64,000 bases of DNA from an uncultured Peptoniphilus sp. (GCA_902488455.1 CABTWG010000001.1:40424-104423), one strand, 5' to 3'. Counted from the stretch's first letter, positions 43,651 to 52,366 are shown. The notes: a model not told the origin generated them from the sequence alone. Numbers and translations: made by a program.

Positions 43651-44229
43651 ATGAGATCACTTTTAATATTTATTGTAATAATGATAGCCTCAAATGCCTT
43701 TGAAGCAGGGCTAAAAAGGGCAAAAAACTACGAAAAAAATCCAACAAAAAAAATTAAAAATAAAAATAAAACCTCCATTGACACAATAAAGAAAGATCAA
43801 GAGAAGAGGAAGAGCTCATTTAAAGACATCCTAAAAGAGATAACCAAGGAGATTGAGGAAGAGTCCAATAAACACGCAGAGATTAAGACGAACTATCCAA
43901 AGGAATCCTACAATTCATTAGGTGATGCCATAGGATTTAACAATAGAGCTGATGGGACTAACGGAGCTACTAAAGAAAATGAAAAGTTAAAAGATGAGTT
44001 GGATCCAAAATACCTACAGGCAGAAGATCTCACAAAAGATTTAGTAAACTATGAAAAAGATTATAAAGGATCTTTAAATAAGAAAGTAGAAGATTATAAG
44101 ACTATAAAGGAAGACAATTTCTACACAGACATAGTAGAAGAATCAGATGAAGAGTTAAGGCTTAATCGTCTAAGAGAAGCAATAGTTATAAAAGAAATCT
44201 TGGACAAACCGGTTTCAATGAGAGAGTAA
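43651..44229 (+). CDS. Hypothetical charged protein with N-terminal membrane segment
   Basis: A 192-residue protein with a short hydrophobic segment at residues 3-15 followed by strongly charged, Lys/Glu/Asp/Asn-rich sequence with predicted coiled-coil and disorder and no recognised domain. Start ATG is 1 bp after the ctpA stop, with a weak ribosome site, so it is probably translated by coupling. As the last gene of the ftsE-ftsX-M23-ctpA operon it may be an accessory wall or division factor. I do not recognise it. Confidence 0.7.
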   Translation: MRSLLIFIVIMIASNAFEAGLKRAKNYEKNPTKKIKNKNKTSIDTIKKDQEKRKSSFKDILKEITKEIEEESNKHAEIKTNYPKESYNSLGDAIGFNNRADGTNGATKENEKLKDELDPKYLQAEDLTKDLVNYEKDYKGSLNKKVEDYKTIKEDNFYTDIVEESDEELRLNRLREAIVIKEILDKPVSMRE

Positions 44230-44245
44230 AAATAAAAATTTACAA

Positions 44246-44274
44246 ATAGCAGGGGCGACCCTGCTTTTTTTATA
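44246..44274 (+). terminator. Terminator of the ftsE operon
   Basis: AGCAGGG, GCGA loop, CCCTGCT, T7. Confidence 0.9.
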
Positions 44275-44287
44275 TTTAATCAAGGTA

Positions 44288-44316
44288 TTGATTTATTATG
44301 CCTAGCAGTGTAAAAT
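44288..44316 (+). promoter_or_regulatory. Promoter of the GntR-ABC operon
   Basis: TTGATT at 44288-44293 and TAAAAT at 44311-44316, spacer 17 bp. The 238-bp leader that follows holds a small ORF and a second dyad, GTTAC-TAT-GTAAC at 44379-44391. Confidence 0.5.
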
Positions 44317-44338
44317 GTACTTGCACATTAAGTACATT
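44314..44338 (+). promoter_or_regulatory. Palindromic operator, probably for the GntR regulator
   Basis: Perfect 9-bp arms AATGTACTT and AAGTACATT separated by 7 bp, overlapping the -10 and predicted start. The position and symmetry fit a repressor site; the GntR gene downstream is the obvious candidate. Confidence 0.6.
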
Positions 44339-44424
44339 GTGAGCGCTATATAAATAAATGAGGTATTTGTTCAATCGAGTTACTATGTAACACAATAAAA
44401 TAAATATAAAAAAGGTAACTAATC

Positions 44425-44502
44425 ATGAAAATATTGAAGTTGATTTTGAAGGACTATAAAGGTCTATTTCATTTGGAAACAAAATTTATTTATAAGTATT
44501 AA
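44425..44502 (+). CDS. Possible 25-residue leader ORF or gene remnant
   Basis: ATG with AAAGG 9 bp upstream encodes 25 residues (starts MKILKLILKDYKGLF) and stops at TAA 44500. It lies in the leader of the GntR operon. The beginning resembles ABC permease starts, so it may be a remnant; a true leader peptide is also possible. Weak support. Confidence 0.3.
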   Translation: MKILKLILKDYKGLFHLETKFIYKY

Positions 44503-44553
44503 ACTTAACTAAATGAATGAGCGTTTTTATTCTTTTTTATACGGAGGTAGAGT

Positions 44554-44949
44554 TTGGAAATACTTATAAGTTATCAGTCTAAAGACCCCATATATATTCA
44601 AATAGTATCGCAAATTAAAAAACTTGTATTAGACGGAAAATTAAAACCTGGTGATAGTATTCCTGCAATGAGAACTTTAGCCAAAGATTTAAGTGTCAGC
44701 GTTATAACTGTTCAAAAAGCATATGAAATCTTACGTGATGAAGGTTTTTTAAACACAGTTGTAGGAAAAGGTACTTTTGTAGAGAAGCCCGAGATTCACG
44801 ATTTAAAAATTAACCAAAAAGAAAATCTTATTACAAAAATTGACGAAACAATTAAATTTGCTTATATTAATGGTTTTAATTCAAATGAATTTTTAGACTT
44901 GGTAAATTTACAAGTTAAGAGTTTTGACGATATGAGAAAGGAGAAATAA
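44554..44949 (+). CDS. GntR family regulator, YtrA-like
   Basis: Short 131-residue regulator with a GntR winged helix in residues 10-78 (DPIYIQIVSQIKKLVLDGKL, MRTLAKDLSVSVITVQKAYE, VVGKGTFV) and only a short helical tail for dimerisation, typical of the YtrA subfamily that controls ABC exporters. Start is TTG 44554 with GGAGG 6 bp ahead. Overlaps the ATPase gene by 1 bp (TAATG). Confidence 0.88.
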   Translation: MEILISYQSKDPIYIQIVSQIKKLVLDGKLKPGDSIPAMRTLAKDLSVSVITVQKAYEILRDEGFLNTVVGKGTFVEKPEIHDLKINQKENLITKIDETIKFAYINGFNSNEFLDLVNLQVKSFDDMRKEK

Positions 44950-45815
44950 TGGAGAATATATTAGAAGTTAAAAATCTAGAAAAAACATATCCAAATAATG
45001 GATTTAAACTAAATAAAATAAACTTTGATGTCCCTAAGGGATCTATAGTGGGAATAATAGGAGAAAACGGCTCTGGGAAAACTACTACTTTGAATTTAAT
45101 TTTAGGATTAAAATCCAAAGATGGTGGTTCTGTCAAAATATTTGGTAGAGAATTTAATATAGACGATGTAGATGCAAAAGAAAAAATCGGTGTATCTTTT
45201 GATGAAATATACCTGCCATCTAATCTAAACGCCAAAGAAATTTCAAAAATATATAAAAGTATATATCAGGTCTGGGATGAAAAATATTTTTTTAGTAGTT
45301 TAAGTAATTTTGGAATTGATAATGGGAAGAAGATTGGAGATTATTCAAAAGGGATGCAAAAAATGTTATCCATAGTAATCACTATGTCACATTCACCTGA
45401 ATTATTAATCTTAGATGAACCTACAAGTTCACTTGACCCTGTAAAAAGAAGTGAAGTATTAGAAAAATTTCAAGAATTTATAGAAAATGGAGATCGTTCA
45501 ATAGTTTTTTCTAGTCATATTACAACCGATATAGAACATATTTGTGACTATGTAGTTTTTATAAACAAGGGAAACTTAATATTTGCAAGTCCGACAATTG
45601 ACCTTTTGTATAAAAATTGTATTGCTAGATGCACATCAGAAAGTTTCAATAAACTTGATAAATCATACATGATAGCCTATTCACAAAAAAATAACCAAGT
45701 AGTCGTTTTATTAAAATCTAGAGATGACCTAGACAAATCTATTGATAATATTATAATAGAAAATCCGACACTTGAAGAAATTATGAATATATATTCTAAA
45801 GGTACAATATTATGA
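44949..45815 (+). CDS. ABC-2 type exporter ATPase
   Basis: ATPase of 288 residues: Walker A GENGSGKTT near 37, a degenerate signature GDYSKGMQKMLSIV near 131, Walker B LLILDEPTSSLDP near 152 and switch His in VFSSHITTDIEH. Resembles BcrA/YtrB-type ATPases. With the GntR regulator and two permease genes it forms an antibiotic- or envelope-stress-type exporter. Overlaps the next gene by 4 bp. Confidence 0.88.
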   Translation: MENILEVKNLEKTYPNNGFKLNKINFDVPKGSIVGIIGENGSGKTTTLNLILGLKSKDGGSVKIFGREFNIDDVDAKEKIGVSFDEIYLPSNLNAKEISKIYKSIYQVWDEKYFFSSLSNFGIDNGKKIGDYSKGMQKMLSIVITMSHSPELLILDEPTSSLDPVKRSEVLEKFQEFIENGDRSIVFSSHITTDIEHICDYVVFINKGNLIFASPTIDLLYKNCIARCTSESFNKLDKSYMIAYSQKNNQVVVLLKSRDDLDKSIDNIIIENPTLEEIMNIYSKGTIL

Positions 45816-46462
45816 TGGGACTAATAAAAAAAGATTTAATTGTGTCTGGACTTAAATTAAAGCACATATTTGTATTTTTAATATTTATTATAGGACTGTT
45901 CTTTCTTGAAATCACAAGAGAATATATCCCTCTTATCGCTTATGGTATTATGTTGTTTGCTCCTCTTATTTTCTTTTTAAGTATAGCGAATTATATGGAA
46001 AATGATGATTACAAAACCGAAATTCTCTTTCCTATAAGGAAAAAAACAATAGTGACTGCTAGATTTATAGAATATTTTATTATATCTTTAATGTGCATTA
46101 CATTAATATATTCAATGGTGTATATAAAACAGGTATTTGATAAAACTCAACTCGAAAGCCATCAAATAAACTTATTAGCAACAGGCATTGGAATGACTCT
46201 TATTTATGGTGGTTTAGTACTATGTATGATGTTTGCAATTGGACAAGATCGTATTAAGGAAATAGGAATTGCGGCTTTCATATTTACCTTAATTCCTGTA
46301 AGACTATTTATGGAAATAGTAAAAAAAGTTCTCGGTTTAACCAATGTTTTTGATTTTTATAGCTACACCAATATAATATTAGCTTTTATAGGTTTTTCTA
46401 TAGTATTTTTCCTAATATCGTATTTAGTGTCTATTCTAATTTTTATGAAAAAAGAATATTAA
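45812..46462 (+). CDS. ABC-2 type permease subunit 1
   Basis: A 216-residue membrane protein with six predicted helices and a short N-terminal cytoplasmic stretch (MGLIKKDLIVSG), typical of ABC-2 exporters. The substrate is not deducible. Leu is encoded mainly by TTA, unlike the CTA/CTT preference of the flanking operons. Confidence 0.8.
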   Translation: MMGLIKKDLIVSGLKLKHIFVFLIFIIGLFFLEITREYIPLIAYGIMLFAPLIFFLSIANYMENDDYKTEILFPIRKKTIVTARFIEYFIISLMCITLIYSMVYIKQVFDKTQLESHQINLLATGIGMTLIYGGLVLCMMFAIGQDRIKEIGIAAFIFTLIPVRLFMEIVKKVLGLTNVFDFYSYTNIILAFIGFSIVFFLISYLVSILIFMKKEY

Positions 46463-46476
46463 CTTAAGGAGGATGC

Positions 46477-47100
46477 ATGAGAGGATTGTTTTCATATTAC
46501 ATTAATCTTTCAAAAAGAAGATTTCTCTTATTTATGTCTTTACTAATAATAGTAATTTTAATCAGTATATTTGAATCTGCTCATGAGTTGGTATTGCTGT
46601 ATTTAGGCTTTTTACCTACTATATTGCTTGCATATAGCTATGATCAAAAATATAAAAAGTTTATATTTGAAAGATTAATCCCTATTAATGTTAGAAATAT
46701 AATAAGAACTCAGTATTTAGTTATAATTGTTTATTCTTTGATTGGATGTTTATTTTCCTTACTTTATTTACTAATTTTAAAGAAAATTGATATCAAACTA
46801 AATTATACCGAACAAATAACTAATGTAGTGTTAATCATGTTGTTTTCAATAAGCCTAAATATATCAATATTGATTAGTTCACTAGTTAAGAAAAAAATGT
46901 TTAAAATATTTGCTTATGGAGTACCAGCTATTCAAGCATTAATTACATTTAAAGATAAGATAGAAATTTTAAATATTGATGATCAAATAAATTTCTTTTC
47001 TCAACAAAATATGGGATTAGGTAGTATTGTTGTAACTATACTTTTTATATTAATTACTTTTCCTATATCAAATAGGTTATATAAGAATACTTTTGCATAA
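46477..47100 (+). CDS. ABC-2 type permease subunit 2
   Basis: A 207-residue membrane protein with about six hydrophobic segments and no recognised motif; AAGGAGG precedes the ATG, 14 bp after the first permease. It may pair with the preceding subunit. Very AT-rich, TTA-dominated Leu codons. The stop codon lies inside the terminator hairpin. Confidence 0.75.
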   Translation: MRGLFSYYINLSKRRFLLFMSLLIIVILISIFESAHELVLLYLGFLPTILLAYSYDQKYKKFIFERLIPINVRNIIRTQYLVIIVYSLIGCLFSLLYLLILKKIDIKLNYTEQITNVVLIMLFSISLNISILISSLVKKKMFKIFAYGVPAIQALITFKDKIEILNIDDQINFFSQQNMGLGSIVVTILFILITFPISNRLYKNTFA

Positions 47101-47116
47101 GAGTATTCTTTTTTTA
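47083..47116 (+). terminator. Terminator overlapping the last ABC permease codons
   Basis: AAGAATAC (47083-47090) and GTATTCTT (47103-47110), T run to 47115. Confidence 0.8.
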
Positions 47117-47176
47117 GATTTTTAAGCAGAAATAAATCACAACAAACCCAAACCAATTTAAAAAGGTTACAAAATA

Positions 47177-47205
47177 TTGAAAATCTAGTACCTATCTGGT
47201 AAAAT
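47177..47205 (+). promoter_or_regulatory. Promoter of rnpB
   Basis: TTGAAA at 47177-47182 and TAAAAT at 47200-47205, spacer 17 bp; the predicted start coincides with the 5' strand of helix P1 at 47212. Confidence 0.7.
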
Positions 47206-47211
47206 TTTAAG

Positions 47212-47533
47212 AGTAAATCGATCGATCGCAGGAAACTGAGGAAAGTCTGCGCTCCACAGAGCAAGGGTGCCGGTGAAAGACCGGTGGAGGCGACTCTAAG
47301 GCTAGTGCAACAGAGATATACCGCCACGCAAGTGGTAAGGGTGGAAAGGTGAGGCAAGAGCTCACCAGAAGTATAGAGATATACTTGCTATGTAAACCCC
47401 ACTCGGAGCAAGACCAAGTAGGATTAAAAAGCGTTGCTCGCGCTTTCCGGGAATGGTAGGTCGCTTGAACCAATTGGTAACAATTGGTCTAGATAGATGA
47501 TCGAATAGACAGAACGCAGCTTATAGATTTACT
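47212..47533 (+). ncRNA. rnpB: RNase P RNA (bacterial class A)
   Basis: Catalytic RNA that matures tRNA 5' ends. The ends pair as helix P1: AGTAAATC (47212-47219) with GATTTACT (47526-47533). Conserved blocks are in order: AACTGAGGAAAGTC, GGGTGCCGGTGAAAGACCGG, CTAGTGCAACAGAGATATACCGCC, GGTAAGGGTGGAAAGGTG and the 3' ACAGAACGCAGCTTATAG. The AGTGCAACAGA...ACCGCC wording fits the ancestral class A rather than the Bacillus class B. Confidence 0.95.
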
Positions 47534-47552
47534 TGACAGACTAGTCTGTCAA
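47533..47552. promoter_or_regulatory. Perfect 20-bp palindrome after rnpB
   Basis: TTGACAGACTAGTCTGTCAA is identical to its reverse complement and starts on the last base of rnpB P1. No T run follows immediately, so it is a poor terminator. The form is like operators of TetR-type dimers; it lies 85 bp upstream of the NlpC/P60 promoter. Confidence 0.55.
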
Positions 47553-47568
47553 TACATATTTAATGGAA

Positions 47569-47616
47569 TAGTTAAGAGATTATTAAAATTTCTTAACTAT
47601 TTTGTAACTTTTTATT
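47569..47616 (+). terminator. Possible rnpB terminator
   Basis: TAGTTAAGA (47569-47577) and TCTTAACTA (47591-47599) pair around 13 nt, followed by a T-rich stretch. AT-rich and weak. Confidence 0.4.
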
Positions 47617-47643
47617 GCTTTTTTGTAACCGCTTTGTTATACT
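47615..47643 (+). promoter_or_regulatory. Promoter of the NlpC/P60 gene
   Basis: TTGCTT at 47615-47620 and TATACT at 47638-47643, spacer 17 bp. Confidence 0.55.
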
Positions 47644-47684
47644 ATGGACAGTGAAATAATTTTAAGGAGAGAATATTTTAAGTT

Positions 47685-48794
47685 ATGAAGAAGAAAACAA
47701 CTGTCGCAGCATTGACATTATGCTTGGCAGCAGCTCTAGGAGCACGCGATACTGGAATTTTCATAAATGAACATGTTCAGACTACCTATTCAGGTAATAA
47801 AATATACTTTGAACTAGAAGAAAAAGCTGAAATCTTACAAGAAGTAGATGGTGGCTACCTAGTTAAAAAAGGACCAGCTAGAGTAACTGTTCCAACTGAC
47901 AAAGTAATAATAACTGAAAAAAATGTAACTACATACACAGTTAAAGACCCAACCACAATTAAGAATGAAGCAGGAATTATCATAAGAAATCTATTTGTTG
48001 GTGAAGTATTAACTGTAATTTCATCTGATGAAAATACTGTAGTTGTTATGACACAAGATAATATAAAGGGCAGTGTATTTAAATCAGCTCTTGTATTAAG
48101 AGAAGAAACTACAAAAGAAAATGCAACAGTAGCTACTTTAAAAGCAGATACTAAAGCTACATGTAAAGATGGAAGTATAGATTTAAAAGCTGGCGATAAA
48201 GTAAACATCGTAGATTACAGAAATAATTTTTTTGCAATAGATGTAAAAGGAAAACTTTATAACTTAAGCCCAGCAGTTGTAGATCTAAAATCAGGTGAAA
48301 CCATAAACTTCACAGAAGAAAGTATCTCAGAAGACGAAGCAGAAATAGAAGAGATAGCTAAAAAAGGTAGTACAAACCAATTTGAAGGTATAGTTATAAA
48401 AGATGGCAAGGCATCTGATATGGCTAATAAGGCTGTTGAAATTGCTCTATCTAAGCTAGACACTCCATATGTATATGGTACAGCTGGAAACGGCTCATAT
48501 GACTGCTCAGGACTTATGTATGATATTTATAAAAATACATTTGGAATTAATATGCCAAGAAGCTCCAATGAATTATCTAAGTTTGGAACTCAAATTTCAA
48601 AAGAAGACTTGGTAGCAGGAGACTTAGTATTCTTTGCAACCACATCTTCATCAAGAGTTTCTCACGTTGGAATGTACATAGGCGATGGCAAATTTGTACA
48701 TGCTTCATCAGGCAAGAAAAAAGTTGTAATAAGTTCACTTAGCGAAAAGTACTATGGAACTCGCTATGTAAACGCAACTAGAATAGCAAAATAA
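47685..48794 (+). CDS. NlpC/P60 peptidoglycan endopeptidase with SH3-like domains
   Basis: Secreted 369-residue protein: signal peptide (1-20), three SH3-like repeats over about 25-220, a short acidic linker (ISEDEAEIEEIAKK), and an NlpC/P60 domain at about 245-369. The catalytic Cys is in GSYDCSGLMYDIY near 266, the His in SRVSHVGMYIGDG near 326 and the third residue in KFVHASSGK. It should cleave stem-peptide bonds in the wall. Odd feature: the signal peptide ends LGARDTG rather than a clear AXA site. AAGGAG site; single gene. Confidence 0.92.
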   Translation: MKKKTTVAALTLCLAAALGARDTGIFINEHVQTTYSGNKIYFELEEKAEILQEVDGGYLVKKGPARVTVPTDKVIITEKNVTTYTVKDPTTIKNEAGIIIRNLFVGEVLTVISSDENTVVVMTQDNIKGSVFKSALVLREETTKENATVATLKADTKATCKDGSIDLKAGDKVNIVDYRNNFFAIDVKGKLYNLSPAVVDLKSGETINFTEESISEDEAEIEEIAKKGSTNQFEGIVIKDGKASDMANKAVEIALSKLDTPYVYGTAGNGSYDCSGLMYDIYKNTFGINMPRSSNELSKFGTQISKEDLVAGDLVFFATTSSSRVSHVGMYIGDGKFVHASSGKKKVVISSLSEKYYGTRYVNATRIAK

Positions 48795-48803
48795 GATCAA
48801 ATT

Positions 48804-48830
48804 AAATCCTAGGAATCTAGGATTTTTTTT
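48804..48830 (+). terminator. Terminator of the NlpC/P60 gene
   Basis: AAATCCTAG, GAAT loop, CTAGGATTT, T run. Confidence 0.9.
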
Positions 48831-48867
48831 ATTTTTAGGGTATAATCAACTTAAAAGGAGGAATAAT

Positions 48868-49044
48868 ATGAACTTACACAGATCATCAACGGATAGAGTA
48901 TTTGCAGGAGTATGCGGAGGTATCGCTGAAACTTTTAATCTTGATTCCTCTACAGTTAGACTTATAGCTGTGCTTTTAATATTATTTGGCGGCATGAGCA
49001 TATGGGTCTATATCATAGCGGCAATACTTTTACCATTAGAATAG
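48868..49044 (+). CDS. PspC domain small membrane protein
   Basis: A 58-residue protein starting MNLHRSSTDRVFAGVCGGIA, with the PspC signature and one hydrophobic helix in about 33-55 (LIAVLLILFGGMSIWVYIIA). PspC proteins act in envelope-stress responses in other bacteria; here no other psp gene is near. AAAAGGAGG precedes the ATG and a TATAAT lies at 48841-48846, right after the preceding terminator, so it is probably transcribed on its own. Confidence 0.9.
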   Translation: MNLHRSSTDRVFAGVCGGIAETFNLDSSTVRLIAVLLILFGGMSIWVYIIAAILLPLE

Positions 49045-49062
49045 GAGCTAGGCTCCTTTTTT
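49042..49062 (+). terminator. Terminator of the PspC gene
   Basis: AGGAGC (49043-49048), 3-nt loop, GCTCCT (49052-49057), T6; the stem includes the PspC stop codon. Confidence 0.75.
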
Positions 49063-49084
49063 AATGAAAATATAAGGAAGAAAT

Positions 49085-50095
49085 ATGAAACTAATACACA
49101 CGGCGGATTTACATTTAAAGAAATCCTTTAACAATATAAATTTTGATAAAAAAACGAGGCAAGAAGATCTTTGGATCACTTTCGAAAGCATAGTAAGAGC
49201 GTCAAATGACGTGGACTTTTTACTTCTATGTGGAGATTTGTTTGAAAGGGAGTTTTTTAGCCTTTCTGACTTCAAAAGATTTTTTCAAACCCTTGAAAGT
49301 ACAAGGGCAAAAGTCTTAATATGCTTTGGAAACCATGACTATGTAATGGACAAGGAAATCTTTGAGATTGTAGATATTCCAGAAAATGTATATATCTTTG
49401 GAAACACACTAGATTTTTTTGAATTTGGAGATACTAGATTCTATGGATTTTCTTGGGATAGAGACTCTGATCCAAAAATCAATTTAAAAATTAATTTAGA
49501 CAATAATTTTACAAATATACTTATGATGCACGGCTCTTACGAAGATATGGATAAGTACTTTTCTTTTTCAAAGGAAAGCATCGAAGGCTACGACTTTGTA
49601 TTTTTGGGACATATTCACAAAAGCTCAGAACCTGCTAAAAATGTCTACTATCCAGGAAGTCCAGAAGGCCTTAGCTTTTCTGAAACTGGAAAGAGAACCT
49701 ATAATCTTGTAAATATAGTTGATAAAAATATATTTGTAGAGAAGATAAAGTCAAATCGTAGAGAAATTGTAAATGAAACCATCGATGTAACCGACATGGA
49801 ACTCTATGGTTTAATAGAGACGATCTCTAAATTTAGTAATGACGATGTAGTTCGCATAGAACTTGTAGGTAAGACTGACAATCCAAAGTATTTCTTTGAG
49901 ACTTTAAAGGATAGATTTACAAATATTGTATTTTCAAATCAAATGAAGATGAGAATTGACTTGGAAGAAATAATAGATAGAAATCAAGATAATTTCTTAG
50001 GAAAGTACTTGGAAAGATTAAACCTTGATAATCCGCTGGAAAGAAGAGCCATAGAAATAGGGCTAGAACTTCTAGGTGAAGAAGATGAAATTTAA
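49085..50095 (+). CDS. SbcD/YhaO-like DNA exonuclease
   Basis: Calcineurin-like phosphoesterase of 336 residues: metal motifs HTADLHL near residue 4, LCGDLFERE near 50, CFGNHDYV near 80, MMHGSYED near 146 and FLGHIHKS near 176. The C-terminal 130 residues form the capping/ATPase-contact part. The Mre11-type nuclease acts with the Rad50-like ATPase of the next gene in DNA end processing. Overlaps that gene by 11 bp. Confidence 0.88.
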   Translation: MKLIHTADLHLKKSFNNINFDKKTRQEDLWITFESIVRASNDVDFLLLCGDLFEREFFSLSDFKRFFQTLESTRAKVLICFGNHDYVMDKEIFEIVDIPENVYIFGNTLDFFEFGDTRFYGFSWDRDSDPKINLKINLDNNFTNILMMHGSYEDMDKYFSFSKESIEGYDFVFLGHIHKSSEPAKNVYYPGSPEGLSFSETGKRTYNLVNIVDKNIFVEKIKSNRREIVNETIDVTDMELYGLIETISKFSNDDVVRIELVGKTDNPKYFFETLKDRFTNIVFSNQMKMRIDLEEIIDRNQDNFLGKYLERLNLDNPLERRAIEIGLELLGEEDEI

Positions 50096-52364
50096 AAAGA
50101 TCGAACTAAATTCATTTGGAAAATTTAATAATAAAAATCTCGAATTAGATGATGGGTTTAACTTCATATATGGAGAGAATGAAGCTGGCAAATCTACTAT
50201 GGAGTCTGCAATATACGGACTATTCTATGGATTTTCAAAAGATTCTATTAAGAGAAGGCTCTACGACGAAAAGTTTGAAAATTACAGACCCCTACTTAGG
50301 GGAGAGTATAATGCGAACATAGAGTTTAAAGGCGATAAAGACTATAGAATCGAAAGAGACTTTGCTTCTGAAAATGTAAAGGTGATGAATCTTACCGATT
50401 CAAATGATATTTCAGATGACTACGAATTCAACAAATACTCAAGGATAAAACAGCCAGGAGCGAAGTTTATGGGCGTTAACTCGTCCATCTACAGATCTAC
50501 ATTTTTTGTAGAATCAGATGCAATAGCGTTGGCAGAGAGTCTAAGAACAGAGTTAAGGGATTCAATAGTCGAAGTAAGTAGCACCATGGATATTTCAAGA
50601 TCCACCTCAGTAGCACTTAAGGAAATGGACTCGAGAATCAAAGCCCTAGGAAGTGAAAATCTAAAGAGTTCTAAGATTGGGCAACTACAGATAAAGGCTG
50701 AAAGGCTTTTAAAAGAAAAGTTTGAGCTAGATGAAAAGTCTAAGAAATACGATGACTATTTAAAAGAACTTGAAGATCTATACAAAAAATACAGAGCCTT
50801 AGATGAAGATATAATCCTTTGCAATAAAAAATCAGAATACGAAACATACAAAGAAGTTAAAAGGCTTAAATCTGAAATAGAAAGAATAAAAGAGCTTAAA
50901 AACCTAGATATAAATCGCTACGAAAAACTATTGGATATAAATGATAGGCTTAAGAGAGTATTTAATGAAATTGACGAAATAAACCTAGAGCTTAAACAGA
51001 AAAAAGTAGAAACCCTTAAGAGTAGTGTCAAAAGGGACTATGAAAATCTAAGAAAAAGTCTAAATAGATTAAAGGAGTTAAATAGCAGGAACTATTCAAG
51101 GGAGATCTCAAATATTGCCCATGATATTGAAAATTTAAAGATCAAGGAAAAATATCTCTACCTACTATTTATAATTCTATCTATATTATCTATAGCAATA
51201 ACCGTGGCAGCATTTAAATATAAAATTTACTACCTGCTAATTTTGCTTCTACCTATAGGGTTTTACTTTCATTTAAGGATAGTAAAATTTAGGGTGAACC
51301 ATGGTCTTATAAAATCTCTCGTTTCACGGACCGAAGCTCTAAGAAGACTCTCTCAAGACAAAACCATGGAAAAAAGAGAGATGGACACCTTATTTTCTGC
51401 CCTATCTTCTAAATATTCAGTAAAGACCACTGAACTTGAAGAAACATTAATAAATTTAATGAGGGATGAAAGTATAAATGAATATAAAAAATCATTAAAA
51501 GATAAGAAACATGAAGACAATCTGGAAAAATTAAAGGAACTCACTATACTTCGTGACAAACTTCAAGACGAACTTGACACAAGTTTGAAAATGGAAGAGG
51601 TTAGTAATTTAGATGAACTTCGTGAAAAATTTAAAAACTCTGCAACGGAAGAATCTATTGACAATAGAGTAAGAGAACTAAATCGCTCAATAGACTTTCA
51701 TCTAAATGGAAAGAAATTTGAAGATTTAAATAGAGAAGAAGTAAGTACAGACCTTGATTATGAAACTCTAAGAAGAGAGAAAAAAGAAGTAGAGTTAAAT
51801 ATTTCAAAGATTGAAATAAACATTTCTCATCTAGATCTAAACTTAAATAAAATTCAAGAGATCGAAGGGGAAATAGCTGATATACAAAGCTCTATGGAAG
51901 ATTTAGAATTTGAAAGAGAGGCACTTGAGCTTTCAAAATCCACTCTACTTAGTGTCATGCTTGAAAATAAAGAAGAAAATCTACCTAAGATAATTGAAAA
52001 GACATCTCTATACTTTAGAGAAATAACCGATGAAAAATACGAATATGTAATGATAGATGATGATTTGAAACTCTCTGTAAAATCAAAAGATCTTGGAATA
52101 ACCATAGACGAAAAGAATTTAAGCACAGGAACCATAGGTCAACTCTACATTGCATTTAGACTTGCGCTAATCGACATAATAAGCACAAAGAAGATTCCTA
52201 TAATAATGGATGATGCACTTCTAACCTTTGACGACAAGAGAGGATATCTTACAATGAAGCTCCTTAAGAGGATTTCAGAGGATCGTCAAGTGCTATACTT
52301 TACATCTTCAACAAGGGATTTAAAAGTTGCAGAAGAAATGAAAATAAATATATTGAGGCTATAA
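50085..52364 (+). CDS. SbcC/YhaN-like AAA ATPase with central membrane hairpin
   Basis: Rad50/SMC-type protein of 759 residues: N-terminal lobe with Walker A GENEAGKST near 32, coiled coil near 175-355, a hydrophobic hairpin near 363-405 (LLFIILSILSIAITVAA and YYLLILLLPIGFYFHL), returning coiled coil to about 640, and a C-terminal lobe with LSTGTIGQLYIAFRLAL and Walker B IPIIMDDALLTFDD. There is no CxxC zinc hook: membrane segments occupy the apex. ATG 50085 follows TAGGTGA inside the nuclease gene. Probably a membrane-tethered nuclease-ATPase complex. Confidence 0.85.
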   Translation: MKFKKIELNSFGKFNNKNLELDDGFNFIYGENEAGKSTMESAIYGLFYGFSKDSIKRRLYDEKFENYRPLLRGEYNANIEFKGDKDYRIERDFASENVKVMNLTDSNDISDDYEFNKYSRIKQPGAKFMGVNSSIYRSTFFVESDAIALAESLRTELRDSIVEVSSTMDISRSTSVALKEMDSRIKALGSENLKSSKIGQLQIKAERLLKEKFELDEKSKKYDDYLKELEDLYKKYRALDEDIILCNKKSEYETYKEVKRLKSEIERIKELKNLDINRYEKLLDINDRLKRVFNEIDEINLELKQKKVETLKSSVKRDYENLRKSLNRLKELNSRNYSREISNIAHDIENLKIKEKYLYLLFIILSILSIAITVAAFKYKIYYLLILLLPIGFYFHLRIVKFRVNHGLIKSLVSRTEALRRLSQDKTMEKREMDTLFSALSSKYSVKTTELEETLINLMRDESINEYKKSLKDKKHEDNLEKLKELTILRDKLQDELDTSLKMEEVSNLDELREKFKNSATEESIDNRVRELNRSIDFHLNGKKFEDLNREEVSTDLDYETLRREKKEVELNISKIEINISHLDLNLNKIQEIEGEIADIQSSMEDLEFEREALELSKSTLLSVMLENKEENLPKIIEKTSLYFREITDEKYEYVMIDDDLKLSVKSKDLGITIDEKNLSTGTIGQLYIAFRLALIDIISTKKIPIIMDDALLTFDDKRGYLTMKLLKRISEDRQVLYFTSSTRDLKVAEEMKINILRL

Positions 52365-52366
52365 AA

